Assembly (NCBI RefSeq): GCF_003860405.1 | Contig: NZ_CP034170.1 | Coordinates: 2,542,001-2,606,000 of the forward strand | Source: Nakamurella antarctica | GTDB lineage: Bacteria > Actinomycetota > Actinomycetes > Mycobacteriales > Nakamurellaceae | Length of the DNA stretch: 64,000 nt | Direction: 5' to 3' | Shown: positions 8,246 through 18,639 of the stretch, piece by piece | How the letters are laid out: every line of letters begins with the position of its first letter | Position numbering within the stretch: position 1 is the stretch's first letter | The notes under the pieces: model-generated | Told to the model about the DNA's origin: nothing | Database searches by the model: none | Seen by the model: the letters and a program-made list of their open reading frames with translations, nothing else | Made by a program: the position numbers and the translations under genes

Positions 8246-9685
8246 GTGATCACCATGAATGAAACGCAGAACGGCACGAACCAGGGCGGCAGTGATTGGT
8301 GGTCGCGTAGGCCCCGCCGCTCCCGTGAGGATCGCAAAGTCGCCGGGGTTGCTGGCGGCGTCGGTCGCTACCTCGGCGTGGACCCGGTGCTGCTGCGGGT
8401 CGCATTCGTGGTGCTCACCATCTTCGGGGGCTTCGGCCTGTTTGCCTACGCAGCGGGATGGCTGCTGTTGGCAGCGGACGGCGATGAGGTCTGCGCCGCT
8501 GAGGCGCTCGTTGGCCGCGGTAAATCCTCTGTCTCAACAGGTTTCGCGCTGGTACTGGGCTTCGTGTGCCTCACGAGCATCGCCTCCGCCTTCTCGTGGG
8601 GACTCCCGTTCTGGCCAGTGGTGATTACCGCTGGGGTGGTTTTGTACGTCGCCCGCAAGCGCGGCTCGGGGCCGTTCCGGCCGGGAAGTGACTGGCAGCA
8701 ACGGATGCAGTTCGGTGGGCAGCAGTTCGGTGGGCAGCAGTTCGGTGGGCAGCAGTTCGGTGAGCAGCCGCAGGACGGCCGCACTCCACACTCCAGCGGG
8801 GTCTACGGTGAAGCACCGGCGAGCCCGTTTGACGCTCCCTCGTTGTGGGACCAGCCAGCCACACCTTCAGAGAACCCCACGCCGGTGTCGATGACGAAGA
8901 CGGCGCAGCCCGGCGTCTCCCAGGTAGCCGCTCCCCCAACGCCACCGGCATGGGACCCGTTGGGCGCAGCGCCTTTTGCGTGGGACCTGCCCGACATCGA
9001 CGTGGGACCGTATGGCTCCACTCAGTACAGCCCGGATCACTTCGGCGTGACGGGCGCCAGTTCCACCGCTGTCGCAACCAGAAACCGAAACTACGTCATC
9101 ACTCGGTTGACCCTAGGTTTTGCTCTCCTCACTGGCGCTGTGGGCGCGTTGGGCGTCCTCGGCGGTTGGATCTCTTGGCCGTGGGCAGTGGTCTCGGCGG
9201 CAATGCTTGCAGTCGTGGCGTTAGGTCTCTTCGTCGCGTCGCTACGTGGCCGTGCACCCTCGCTGATCGGGCCCGGCATCTTCCTGTCGGTACTGACCTT
9301 GGCCCTGAGTGTGAGCGGCATATCTGGCACCGCCGGTTTCGGAAACCAGCTCTGGGTCATCAGCCAAAGCAGCCAACTGCAGCCCGAATACCGGATCAAC
9401 GCGGGTGAGGGAGTGCTCGATTTGAGCGGCATCTCACTCACCGCTGGCGAGTCAGTCACGACCTCGCTCAAGGTGAGCGCAGGTTCCGGCAGTGTCACAC
9501 TGCCTGCGGGTGTCAACCTGAACGTGCAGTGCCGCACCGATGCCGGCGACATGGATTGCCTCGGCGAAATGCGCGACGGACTCCGCAACGCCTACACCTT
9601 CACCGACCTTAAACCGACCTACACCGGCACCATCAACCTGACCGTCCAGGTCAACGCAGGAGAATTGAAGGTAAGCCGTGGCTGA
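8246..9685 (+). CDS. PspC-domain membrane protein with repeat-bearing linker
   Basis: The 479-residue protein has an N-terminal PspC domain (REDRKVAGVAGGVGRYLGVDPVLLRVAFVVL region, about residues 27-75), further membrane spans near 95-135, a long Gln/Pro-rich linker, two more spans at about 290-365, and a C-terminal extracytoplasmic beta-rich part rich in Gly/Thr. Residues 154-174 are a (QQFGG)4 repeat. A GTG at 8246 and an ATG at 8255 are both possible starts. It is divergent from the PspC kinase and overlaps the next gene by 8 bases. It is probably an envelope-stress protein controlled by that two-component system (inference). Confidence 0.75.
   Translation: MITMNETQNGTNQGGSDWWSRRPRRSREDRKVAGVAGGVGRYLGVDPVLLRVAFVVLTIFGGFGLFAYAAGWLLLAADGDEVCAAEALVGRGKSSVSTGFALVLGFVCLTSIASAFSWGLPFWPVVITAGVVLYVARKRGSGPFRPGSDWQQRMQFGGQQFGGQQFGGQQFGEQPQDGRTPHSSGVYGEAPASPFDAPSLWDQPATPSENPTPVSMTKTAQPGVSQVAAPPTPPAWDPLGAAPFAWDLPDIDVGPYGSTQYSPDHFGVTGASSTAVATRNRNYVITRLTLGFALLTGAVGALGVLGGWISWPWAVVSAAMLAVVALGLFVASLRGRAPSLIGPGIFLSVLTLALSVSGISGTAGFGNQLWVISQSSQLQPEYRINAGEGVLDLSGISLTAGESVTTSLKVSAGSGSVTLPAGVNLNVQCRTDAGDMDCLGEMRDGLRNAYTFTDLKPTYTGTINLTVQVNAGELKVSRG
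8708..8767 (+). repeat. 15-bp coding minisatellite, four copies
   Basis: Four tandem copies of CAGTTCGGTGGGCAG (the last with one change) encode the QQFGG repeat in the PspC protein linker. The unit is a multiple of three, so copy-number change keeps the frame. Confidence 0.95.
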
Positions 9686-9941
9686 GAATTGGTCTACCAC
9701 CACAGGAACCGGCGCCCAGGCTAAATACCCGCCCGGCCAACGCGCTGATTTCCGCAAGGCCGGGGTCAGCGTTGCCGGGCTTGTCTTCGCGCTGGCATTC
9801 GCCTGCATCGCCTCAGTCGGGATCACCGGCGACCCATGGTGGCTCCTCAACCAAGGAACCAAGTGGGTAGCGGTCGGCCTCCTCGCCGTGGTGGGAATCG
9901 GCCTGGTGTTGACGACCTTGCCCGGTAGGGGCAAGCGGTAG
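9678..9941 (+). CDS. Small two-span membrane protein, unknown
   Basis: An 87-residue protein starts at a GTG inside the end of the PspC gene (8-base overlap, so translation is probably coupled). After a polar N-terminus of about 25 residues, two hydrophobic spans follow at about 30-47 and 62-80, ending in a basic GRGKR tail that should face the cytoplasm. No family is recognised. Overlap with the PspC gene suggests a shared envelope role. Confidence 0.65.
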   Translation: MAENWSTTTGTGAQAKYPPGQRADFRKAGVSVAGLVFALAFACIASVGITGDPWWLLNQGTKWVAVGLLAVVGIGLVLTTLPGRGKR

Positions 9942-9968
9942 GAGGTCCCCCGGCCTCAGCGACCGCTC

Positions 9969-10040
9969 ACTCCCACACTGCCTACTCCCATTCCGCCTAC
10001 TCCCACACTGCCTACTCCCACACTGCCTACTCCCATTCGA
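9969..10040 (-). repeat. 15-bp tandem repeat copying the guaA stop codon
   Basis: Four full units of ACTCCCACACTGCCT (plus strand, one variant with CATTCCG) and a partial fifth run into the guaA 3' end. Read in the guaA frame, each unit is TAG-GCA-GTG-TGG-GAG, so the guaA stop is followed by three further in-frame TAG codons at 15-base spacing and then a TGA. Confidence 0.9.
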
Positions 10041-11646
10041 TGGTGCCCGGCGGCTTGCTCGTAATGTCCAGCACCACACGGTTGACGTCAGCAACCTCGC
10101 CGGTGATCCGGTTCGAGATTTTCGCCAGCAGGTCGTACGGGATCCGAGACCAGTCGGCCGTCATGGCGTCCTCGCTGGAGACCGGCCGCAGCACGATGGG
10201 ATGCCCGTACGTCCGGCCGTCGCCCTGCACACCCACCGAGCGGACCTCGGCGAGCAACACGACCGGGCACTGCCAAATTGCTGTGTCGAGGCCTGCCGCC
10301 GTTAGCTCCTCGCGGACGATCGCGTCCGCAGTGCGAAGCAATTCAAGTCGGGCGTGCGTCACCTCGCCGATGATGCGGATACCCAGCCCGGGTCCTGGGA
10401 ACGGTTGCCTACCAACGATTTCCGGCGGCAGGCCTAACTCGGCGCCGAGCAACCGGACCTCGTCCTTGAACAATGCGCGTAGCGGCTCGACGAGTGCGAA
10501 CTTGAGGTCGTCAGGCAGGCCGCCGACGTTGTGATGGGACTTGATGGTCGCTGTTCCGGTGCCGCCGCCGGACTCGACCACATCCGGGTACAGGGTGCCC
10601 TGGACGAGGAAATCGACGCCGCCTTCTTCCTGCGCTATGGAGGCAGCCGCGTTCTCGAAGCTGCGGATGAACTCACGGCCGATGATCTTGCGCTTCGCCT
10701 CCGGCTCGGTGACGCCAGCAAGTGCGGTGAGGAACTGCTCTTGCGCGTCGACGGTGACGAGCTTGATACCGGTGGCCGCGACGTAATCTCGCTGTACCTG
10801 CTCGCGCTCACCCGCGCGCAACAGCCCGTGATCGACGAACACGCACGTCAGCTGATCGCCGACGGCCTTATGCACAATTGCGGCAGCAACCGCCGAGTCC
10901 ACCCCGCCGGATAGCCCGCAAATCACTTTGCGGTCGCCGATCTGCGCCCGGATCAGGTCAATCTGGTCGGTCAGAATCGAGTCTGCAGTCCAGCCCGGTT
11001 CCAAGCCGGCGACGTCGTACAAGAATCGTTTTAGTACCTCTTGCCCGTGCTCGGAATGCACCACCTCGGGGTGGTACTGGACGCCAGCGAACCTGCGTTC
11101 CAGATTCTCGAAGGCTGCGATCGGGGTGTCGACCGTGTGCGCTGTCACCGTGAAGCCGGCGGGGGCTTCGGCGACCGAATCTCCGTGGCTCATCCAGACG
11201 TTGACCTGGTCTGGCAGGTCGCGCAACAGACGTGAATCCTTACCCGTGACGTTCAAGGTGGTGCCGCCATATTCGCGCCGGCCCGTCTGATCAACGCGGC
11301 CACCGAGGGCGGTCGCCATCGCCTGGAACCCGTAGCAAATACCGAATACCGGAACGCCCGCATCGAAGAGGGCGGCGTCGATCTGCGGGGCACCTTCGGC
11401 ATACACCGATGACGGACCGCCCGAGAGCACTACGGCCGCAGGCTCTTTGGCCAGCATTGCCGCTAGCGACATCGTTGACGGGACTATCTCGGAGTAGATG
11501 TTGGCTTCGCGGATCCGCCGCGCGATCAACTGCGCGTACTGGGCGCCGAAGTCGACCACCAAAACTGGGTGCGACTGCGTCTGCGAGGCCGGACCGCTGA
11601 CAGCTGCTGACGCTTCGGATTGCGGGGACGTGGATGCTTCGGACAC
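10027..11646 (-). CDS. guaA: GMP synthase (glutamine-hydrolysing)
   Basis: It converts XMP, glutamine and ATP to GMP. The N-terminal class I amidotransferase has its Cys in [10 protein letters not shown] (about residue 104) and His/Glu in [11 protein letters not shown] (about 192-194). The ATP pyrophosphatase domain has the P-loop [10 protein letters not shown] near 243-252. The C-terminal dimerisation domain ends TIEWE, as in the family. The frame is open to a GTG at 11670, but the GTG at 11646 has AAAGGCGG upstream and was preferred. It lies in a purine neighbourhood with guaB and guaB3. A stop-codon repeat follows the gene. Confidence 0.95.
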   Translation of the reverse strand: MSEASTSPQSEASAAVSGPASQTQSHPVLVVDFGAQYAQLIARRIREANIYSEIVPSTMSLAAMLAKEPAAVVLSGGPSSVYAEGAPQIDAALFDAGVPVFGICYGFQAMATALGGRVDQTGRREYGGTTLNVTGKDSRLLRDLPDQVNVWMSHGDSVAEAPAGFTVTAHTVDTPIAAFENLERRFAGVQYHPEVVHSEHGQEVLKRFLYDVAGLEPGWTADSILTDQIDLIRAQIGDRKVICGLSGGVDSAVAAAIVHKAVGDQLTCVFVDHGLLRAGEREQVQRDYVAATGIKLVTVDAQEQFLTALAGVTEPEAKRKIIGREFIRSFENAAASIAQEEGGVDFLVQGTLYPDVVESGGGTGTATIKSHHNVGGLPDDLKFALVEPLRALFKDEVRLLGAELGLPPEIVGRQPFPGPGLGIRIIGEVTHARLELLRTADAIVREELTAAGLDTAIWQCPVVLLAEVRSVGVQGDGRTYGHPIVLRPVSSEDAMTADWSRIPYDLLAKISNRITGEVADVNRVVLDITSKPPGTIEWE

Positions 11647-11756
11647 TCGTCCGCCTTTCGCTGCTGACACACGCGATGAAATGGTTCGTCGCGCAAGGGC
11701 AAAGTCTATCCTCGCCCGCAGCCGCGCACGTGCCCGTCAACGGGCTTGAGTGCCCG

Positions 11757-12647
11757 TTACGCTTGGCACACGCGGCACCAATACAACTTGCGGCCAGCTA
11801 ACAGCTGCATGCTGACATCGGTTCCACACACCCGGCAAGGCAGGCCAGCGCGCCCGTAGACCCAATGCCGATCAACCCGGTCAGCCACGGCTGCTGCTTT
11901 GGCCTTTGCCGAGATCCCCTCCATCGTCAGCATTTTCCCGGTCCGGACGCCAATTTTCAGCAACCCCACCCAGTCCACCCACAACGCGGCGACAGCTTCC
12001 GCGCTGAGCTCGCGGCCAGTCACAAACGGATTGAGCCGAGCCCGGAACAGCATCTCCGCGCGGTAAACATTGCCGATCCCCGCCACCACCGACTGGTCCA
12101 TCAGCAGCGCCGCGATGGGAACAGACCGGTTCGCGATTCGGCGGGCGAATTCGGCGGCGGCCTGCGCGCGGGTGCCCCGGTAACTCAGCGGATCCGGTCC
12201 CAGTTTCGCCATCACCGTTGCGGCAGATTGCGGGTCGAGAATCTCGCAGGTGTTCGGCCCACGTAGGTCTGCCATCCGCCACGCCGGTCCGGGGGTGAGA
12301 AGCCTGAGCCGGACTTGGCCAATTGGTTCCGGCGGATCCTGATCCGCGCCGACGAGAGGCTTTATCCCGGTCCGTCCGATCCTGGCGTCAACCTCCACCG
12401 GGCCGGCCATGGCGCCAGCGAAATCCCACATTCCGTAAATGCCCAGGTGTACGCGGAGCACGGTCGCGTCGCCGAACGTGAGGAACATCTGTTTGCCGAC
12501 CGCCCGCGAATCAGTGAGCATCTTGCCCGTGATTTGTTCCGCGCCCGCCGAGAATCGACCCTGCGGTGAAGACGCCTCTATCGGTACCTGGGCAAAATCG
12601 GCTGCGAACGCCTTCGCGACCCGGTGAATCTTGTGCCCCTCAGGCAT
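11757..12647 (-). CDS. nei: Endonuclease VIII-type DNA glycosylase/AP lyase
   Basis: This Fpg/Nei enzyme of 296 residues removes oxidised bases and nicks the abasic site. The open frame extends six codons further, but family chemistry needs MPEGH at the N-terminus, with P2 as the Schiff-base nucleophile and E3 catalytic, so the ATG at 12647 is the start. The H2TH region (VVAGIGNVYRAEML) is intact, and the C-terminal zinc finger CRVCG...WCRVCQ is complete. It resembles mycobacterial Nei2. It is divergent from a DUF4031 gene. Confidence 0.9.
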   Translation of the reverse strand: MPEGHKIHRVAKAFAADFAQVPIEASSPQGRFSAGAEQITGKMLTDSRAVGKQMFLTFGDATVLRVHLGIYGMWDFAGAMAGPVEVDARIGRTGIKPLVGADQDPPEPIGQVRLRLLTPGPAWRMADLRGPNTCEILDPQSAATVMAKLGPDPLSYRGTRAQAAAEFARRIANRSVPIAALLMDQSVVAGIGNVYRAEMLFRARLNPFVTGRELSAEAVAALWVDWVGLLKIGVRTGKMLTMEGISAKAKAAAVADRVDRHWVYGRAGLPCRVCGTDVSMQLLAGRKLYWCRVCQA

Positions 12648-12775
12648 CCGCCGAGACCGCTCCACGAGGGAGGGCTTGGGGGCCCGGAACGTGAATGGCA
12701 GGCATCGGGTCGGCGATTACGGTTCTCACTCTTTAACTAATACCCCAATCAGATTCGGCGGCTATTCTCGTCGGC

Positions 12776-13057
12776 GTGACTGTTCTGATCGATCCACCGC
12801 GCTGGCCCGCACACGGTCGTCTCTGGGCGCACCTGGTGAGCGATGTTAGCTATGCAGAATTGCACGAATTCGCTGCTGCTCACGGCATCCCGGCCCGCGG
12901 CTTCGATCACGACCACTTCGACGTGCCGGGTGAGAGCTACCAGTTACTGATTGCTGCTGGCGCCGTGCCCGTTACCTCCCGAGAGCTGGTGGCGAGGCTT
13001 AGTGCGAGCGGGCTCCGGCGACCAAAACGGGAACGTCGTCTTGCCGCGTCCTCATAG
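12776..13057 (+). CDS. DUF4031 domain protein
   Basis: A 93-residue soluble protein starts at a GTG with TVLIDPPRWPAHGRLWAHL, the hallmark of DUF4031. The rest of the motif (HLVSDVSYAELHEFA, FDHDHFDVP) is intact, and the tail is basic. The conserved His/Asp residues suggest a metal site, but no function is established. It is followed 27 bases later by corA on the same strand. Confidence 0.8.
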   Translation: MTVLIDPPRWPAHGRLWAHLVSDVSYAELHEFAAAHGIPARGFDHDHFDVPGESYQLLIAAGAVPVTSRELVARLSASGLRRPKRERRLAASS

Positions 13058-13084
13058 CCAGCACTCACCTCGACAGGCGATGAT

Positions 13085-14200
13085 GTGCTGATGGATCGAA
13101 ACACCCAGACCCCTGCTGCGCAGAGCAGTGTCACGCACCACGCGGGCATCACTGGTGCCCCGCCACAAAGCACCCGGCCGCGGCACGTCATCGAGAACGA
13201 TGCGGTCTCTTCTATCCGCTGGGTCAATCAACGAATCGAAACCTTCTTCAGCGGCGATATTCTCGCCGACCTCCTCAGCGACGCTCCTGAACCGGGCGAT
13301 ACCATTCGCTGGGTGCACCTGTTGCGTGCCTGCGCCGCGGAGATCGACCAACTGGCTACGCGGTTCTCACTCGACGGAGCGGCCGTCGAGGATCTGCTTG
13401 CCGAACATGAGCGGCCCAAGTACGACCTCGGAATACAAAGTCTGCTCATCATCACTCGTGGAGCACACTTCGATTCCGACAGCGGCGATGTGTCTACCTA
13501 TCCCATTTCCGCGATCATGACGCCCACCGTGCTGGTGACAATCGCGGACGATCATTTCCCCCTTGCCGCATTCAGCGCCCGGTTGCAAAAATTGGACCGA
13601 AAGCTCAGCGGCGCAGCTCTATTGCACCAACTGATGGATTTAGTGGTGGACGATTACTCGCAAATATTTTTCGACCTCGCCGACACCATCGACAACCTTT
13701 CGGAACGAACTTTTCAAGACACACCGTTGACCCGCGACGAGCAAATAATGACCTTCCATCTTCGGCGAACCCTCACCGCGATGCGCCGAGTGCTTGGCCC
13801 CACCATGGATCTCGCGTCCTCCTTGGCGCTGGCATCAAAAAGCAAAAGCGCGGACGATGCGTTGGCTCTGATGCTGCCACCAGACACCGCCCGCGGCTTC
13901 GCGGACGTCAGCGAGCATGTGGCTCACACCAGCGACGGCATTAATGGGCTCCGCGAAGTGATGGGATCCCTGGTGGAGACCAACCTCTCACTCGCAGACT
14001 TCGCGCTGAACACCGTGATGAAGAAATTGGCGGGTTGGGCGGCACTGATCGCTGTCCCGACTCTGATCACAGGCTTCATGGGGATGAACGTCCCCTACCC
14101 CGGTTTCGGCACCACCACCGGGTTTATTGTCGCTGGGTTCGTCATGGTGGGAGCGGTTGGCGTGCTCTACAGCGCCTTCCGCCGCAAGGGCTGGCTCTAG
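13085..14200 (+). CDS. CorA-family magnesium/divalent cation channel
   Basis: The 371-residue protein has a large N-terminal cytoplasmic alpha/beta domain, long helices (VDDYSQIFFDLADTIDNL, RDEQIMTFHLRRTLTAMRR) and two C-terminal spans. The first span ends in the GFMGMNVPYPG signature, the GMN selectivity motif of CorA. The usual MPE after GMN is replaced by a short loop, which is common in actinobacterial paralogues. The GTG at 13085 has AGG 7 bases upstream. It is convergent with guaB3. Confidence 0.88.
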   Translation: MLMDRNTQTPAAQSSVTHHAGITGAPPQSTRPRHVIENDAVSSIRWVNQRIETFFSGDILADLLSDAPEPGDTIRWVHLLRACAAEIDQLATRFSLDGAAVEDLLAEHERPKYDLGIQSLLIITRGAHFDSDSGDVSTYPISAIMTPTVLVTIADDHFPLAAFSARLQKLDRKLSGAALLHQLMDLVVDDYSQIFFDLADTIDNLSERTFQDTPLTRDEQIMTFHLRRTLTAMRRVLGPTMDLASSLALASKSKSADDALALMLPPDTARGFADVSEHVAHTSDGINGLREVMGSLVETNLSLADFALNTVMKKLAGWAALIAVPTLITGFMGMNVPYPGFGTTTGFIVAGFVMVGAVGVLYSAFRRKGWL

Positions 14201-14231
14201 TCGGCCTGACCTTGGCGAGCCTTAGCGAGCC

Positions 14232-15371
14232 TTAGCCCCGGACGGTGAGCCCGACCTTCTGGAAATCTTTCAGGTCGCAGTAGCCCGTCTTGGCCATCGC
14301 CCGGCTGAGCGCGCCAAAGATGTTGGTATCGCCCAAGGTTCCGGAAGCCGGGCCCGTGAGAAGCGTCTCGAGGGACACATCATTGGAGCCACAAAACCCG
14401 ACGTGTCCACGAGGGAGTCGGGGATGTGCTGCGGCGCTGACCCAGTAGAAACCCTCGCCCGGCACGCTATCGGCAGCGGTCAACTGCTCGCCGAGCATCA
14501 CGGCGTCCGCTCCGCAGGCGATAGCTTTCACCACATCGCCGCTCGTGGCCATATCGCCATCCGCGATGACATGCACGTAGCGCCCACCCGTTTCGTCCAG
14601 GTAGGAACGCCGAGCCGCAGCCGCGTCCGCGATCGCTGTGGCCATCGGGACGTGAATCCCCAACACCGAATCGGTGGTGGTAGTCGAGCCAGCGCCATAG
14701 CCGACGATGACGCCCGCGGCGCCCGTCCGCATCAGGTGCGTGGCCGTCTGATAATTCGTGCAAGCGCCAACGATCACAGGCACGTCCAAACCAGCGATGA
14801 AATTTTTGAGATTGAGGCCTTCGCCGCCGTCCTGGACGTGCTGCGCCGACACGATCGTGCCCTGGATGACGAGCATGTCGATTCCCGCAGCCACCACCAG
14901 CGGGGTCATCGCGGCAGCGTGCTGCGGCGACACCCGCACCGCCACCGTGTTTCCCGTGCTCTTCATTCCACGAATCACTTCAGCGAGCAGGTCGGGATCG
15001 ATGGGCGCCGAATACAGCTCCTGGAGTTTGGCCACCGAGCCGTCAATGACGCCCTCGGACTCCTCCTCTTTGGCACCGTCCAGGATCTGCGCGATCTGGG
15101 CGGCCGGATCCGCATGGCGAGCCCACAAACCCTCTGCATCAAGGACACCCAGCCCGCCAAGTCGACCGACCTCGGCGATCACCGAAGGCGAGGACACCGC
15201 GTCCGTGGGGTGGGTCAACATCGGGATGCCGAACCGGTAGGCGTCAATCTGCCAGCTCGTCGAGACGTCGCCAGAGGAGCGGGTGCGCCGCGATGGCACG
15301 AGGGACACGTCGTCCAAAGTGAAGGTGCGGCGAGCACTGCGGCCCATCCCGATCTCGATGCTGTCCGCCAC
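14232..15371 (-). CDS. guaB3: GuaB3-family IMP dehydrogenase-related protein
   Basis: The 379-residue IMPDH/GMPR-type TIM barrel lacks CBS domains. It shows TLDDVSLVPSRRTRSSGDVS at the N-terminus, IADGDMATSGDVVKAIACGADAVMLG in the phosphate-binding region and a conserved GuaB3 C-terminus. The loop that carries the catalytic Cys in IMPDH reads GAGSTTTTD (about 226-234), so Thr stands where GuaB has C324. Work on actinobacterial GuaB3 has not settled its activity. AGGAG lies 7 bases before the GTG start. It is downstream of guaB, with a 111-base gap, as in other actinobacteria. Confidence 0.88.
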   Translation of the reverse strand: MADSIEIGMGRSARRTFTLDDVSLVPSRRTRSSGDVSTSWQIDAYRFGIPMLTHPTDAVSSPSVIAEVGRLGGLGVLDAEGLWARHADPAAQIAQILDGAKEEESEGVIDGSVAKLQELYSAPIDPDLLAEVIRGMKSTGNTVAVRVSPQHAAAMTPLVVAAGIDMLVIQGTIVSAQHVQDGGEGLNLKNFIAGLDVPVIVGACTNYQTATHLMRTGAAGVIVGYGAGSTTTTDSVLGIHVPMATAIADAAAARRSYLDETGGRYVHVIADGDMATSGDVVKAIACGADAVMLGEQLTAADSVPGEGFYWVSAAAHPRLPRGHVGFCGSNDVSLETLLTGPASGTLGDTNIFGALSRAMAKTGYCDLKDFQKVGLTVRG

Positions 15372-15482
15372 TGCGGGCTCCTCGTCATTGGTAGATCTAC
15401 TGGGTTACATCTCTTGGATATTGCTTGACCAAAATCTCAAACATCGTGCAGCAGATGGTTTTTCAGCTAACCGTTGCAGTCA

Positions 15483-17024
<1,542 letters not shown>

Positions 17025-17041
17025 TTACATGCCTTTCGTCC

Positions 17042-17062
17042 ACGCTCACGTCTGGTGAGCGT
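17042..17062 (-). promoter_or_regulatory. Perfect stem-loop in guaB leader
   Basis: ACGCTCAC-GTCTG-GTGAGCGT is a perfect 8-bp stem with a 5-base loop, ending about 20 bases upstream of the guaB start and immediately upstream of its ribosome-binding site. It could be an operator or an RNA hairpin influencing guaB. No poly-U follows, so a terminator for rsdA is less likely. Confidence 0.4.
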
Positions 17063-17250
17063 TCTCGGCCCGCTCACGAAGCGAACCAACCCATCAATCC
17101 TAGTGCGTCCGTTCCGGTGCTCCGGCGACGTCCGTGACGGCCTGATAAACGGTGCGAAGGTCGCTCAGCCGGCGGCCGGTATCGTGCCCTCGGGGTGGCC
17201 GCGGGCGAACTGCTCACAGTGTCCGGGTTGCGTACAGAGTCCAAAACCGA

Positions 17251-18639
17251 TTAAGAAGCTAGCGAGGGCTGGGTCGAGGTCAAGACCGCTGAGGCCCCTT
17301 CGACCGTCACAGACGGAGAACTTGAATCTGTGGTGGTTGGCGTGGTGGGGCCCGTAGTGGTGGGCTGCGTCGATGTAGTCGTGGACGAGGCGGACGTGCT
17401 CGGGTTGGCAGTAATTGGTGACGTTGCAGTTGGTGACGTTGCAGTTGGTGACGTTGAATTTGATGACGTTGTATTTGATGAAGTAGCAGGAGATGTCGTA
17501 GTAGGCGGTGTCGTAGGGGTTGACGTCGTAGTGGGGCTGGTAGTGGTCGAGGTCGTTGTCGAGTCAGCCGTAGTCGGGCTGGTGGTGGTCGACGTCGTCG
17601 GGTTCGAAGTAGTGGGTGATGGCGCAATAGTCGTAGCCGAGGTGGTGGGCACAGACGTCGCAAGCGGCAAGTTTGGCGTCGTGCCGGATGGCGGTGTGGC
17701 CGTCTGCTGGGTGCTGCTCAGCGAAGGAGTTGCCTGCGCTGAATCCGAGCTCGTTCCGGAGAACGGGGAGGAACCGCTCGCCGGCCCGCTGTCTGATAAG
17801 GGAGTGCCTGCTGGCTTCGATCCAGCCCCGGTTGAGACGCCTCCCGCCAGTGGACCACCGGTCGTCATTGCTTGAAGCGCGGCAGAGGCCCGGTTGTAAT
17901 CGGACTGCAGCGTCTGCTTCCCGTCCTTTTCTTGCACCTTCGGAAGGATGACGGTAACGGCCTCCAGCGCCACGACAGCATCCTCGGGGTGCCCAGCCGA
18001 AATTGCCGCATTCGCGACATCAATGCCCTCGCGAGCATCCCTGCCCGCGACCACGGAGTCCGCACGGTCGTTCCAGATCAATTGGGTGACCGGCCAGAGC
18101 GCATCTCCCGGCGCGGCATCCCGCGCGCCAATCGCGGCAGAGCCCAGCAGCAATGCAAAGATTGCCGCCGCTATCGCCATCACGGGCCGGAGCGGACTTC
18201 TCGGATTCGGCGCGGAGAGAACCAACCGGCCAGCTTCGGCTAGCGCGATCGGAGCGGGCAACGCCACCTCGTTGATTTCGCCCTGCCACGCGCTTAACAA
18301 CGCCCGTAACTCGGCGTCGGCTTTACTCCGCGCCTGCGTGCTAGGGAAGTCGTGCGTCCTGACGTCATCTGTGCTGGTGACGTCATCTGTGCTGGTGGCG
18401 TCATCTGTGCTGGTGACGTTCGGTGCAAGGATCCGCGTGTTCACGGGGCGAACTGGGTGCGCGGATACTGAGAGGTCGAAAAGGTCGCCCTCTCTCCCGC
18501 GGCCACTCTGCGAATGGGGCGCTTGTACGACTGAAGGTTGCTCAACGGCCTGGCTGAGCTGATCGATAAATGCGTCGTCAGCGTGGACGGCGGCGATGTC
18601 GATGGGGGCGTCTTTGGCGAAACGCGAGAAGATGCCCAT
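17251..18639 (-). CDS. rsdA: Anti-sigma-D factor, RsdA type
   Basis: The 462-residue single-span protein has an N-terminal DIAAVHADDAFIDQLSQ (residues 14-30) that matches the sigma-D-binding segment of mycobacterial RsdA. A TSTDDV hexapeptide repeat follows at 76-93, then one membrane span at about 152-171. The extracytoplasmic part ends in some 200 residues of Ser/Thr/Pro repeats, likely glycosylated or wall-spanning. Its ATG overlaps the sigD stop (TGATG), so the pair is translationally coupled. In mycobacteria, regulated proteolysis of RsdA frees SigD; the same logic is inferred. The tail is far longer than in mycobacteria. Confidence 0.82.
   Translation of the reverse strand: MGIFSRFAKDAPIDIAAVHADDAFIDQLSQAVEQPSVVQAPHSQSGRGREGDLFDLSVSAHPVRPVNTRILAPNVTSTDDATSTDDVTSTDDVRTHDFPSTQARSKADAELRALLSAWQGEINEVALPAPIALAEAGRLVLSAPNPRSPLRPVMAIAAAIFALLLGSAAIGARDAAPGDALWPVTQLIWNDRADSVVAGRDAREGIDVANAAISAGHPEDAVVALEAVTVILPKVQEKDGKQTLQSDYNRASAALQAMTTGGPLAGGVSTGAGSKPAGTPLSDSGPASGSSPFSGTSSDSAQATPSLSSTQQTATPPSGTTPNLPLATSVPTTSATTIAPSPTTSNPTTSTTTSPTTADSTTTSTTTSPTTTSTPTTPPTTTSPATSSNTTSSNSTSPTATSPTATSPITANPSTSASSTTTSTQPTTTGPTTPTTTDSSSPSVTVEGASAVLTSTQPSLAS
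18361..18414 (-). repeat. 18-bp coding tandem repeat in rsdA
   Basis: Three copies of an 18-base unit (GACGTCATCTGTGCTGGT on the plus strand, one with a single change) encode TSTDDA-TSTDDV-TSTDDV. A second 15-bp repetitive tract near 17400-17480 encodes the TSPTA-type repeats of the C-terminal tail. Confidence 0.85.

Noticed and set aside
17330-17875. Val/Gly/Asp-rich plus-strand open frame over rsdA
   Set aside because: It is only the complement of the Ser/Thr/Pro repeats of the RsdA tail.
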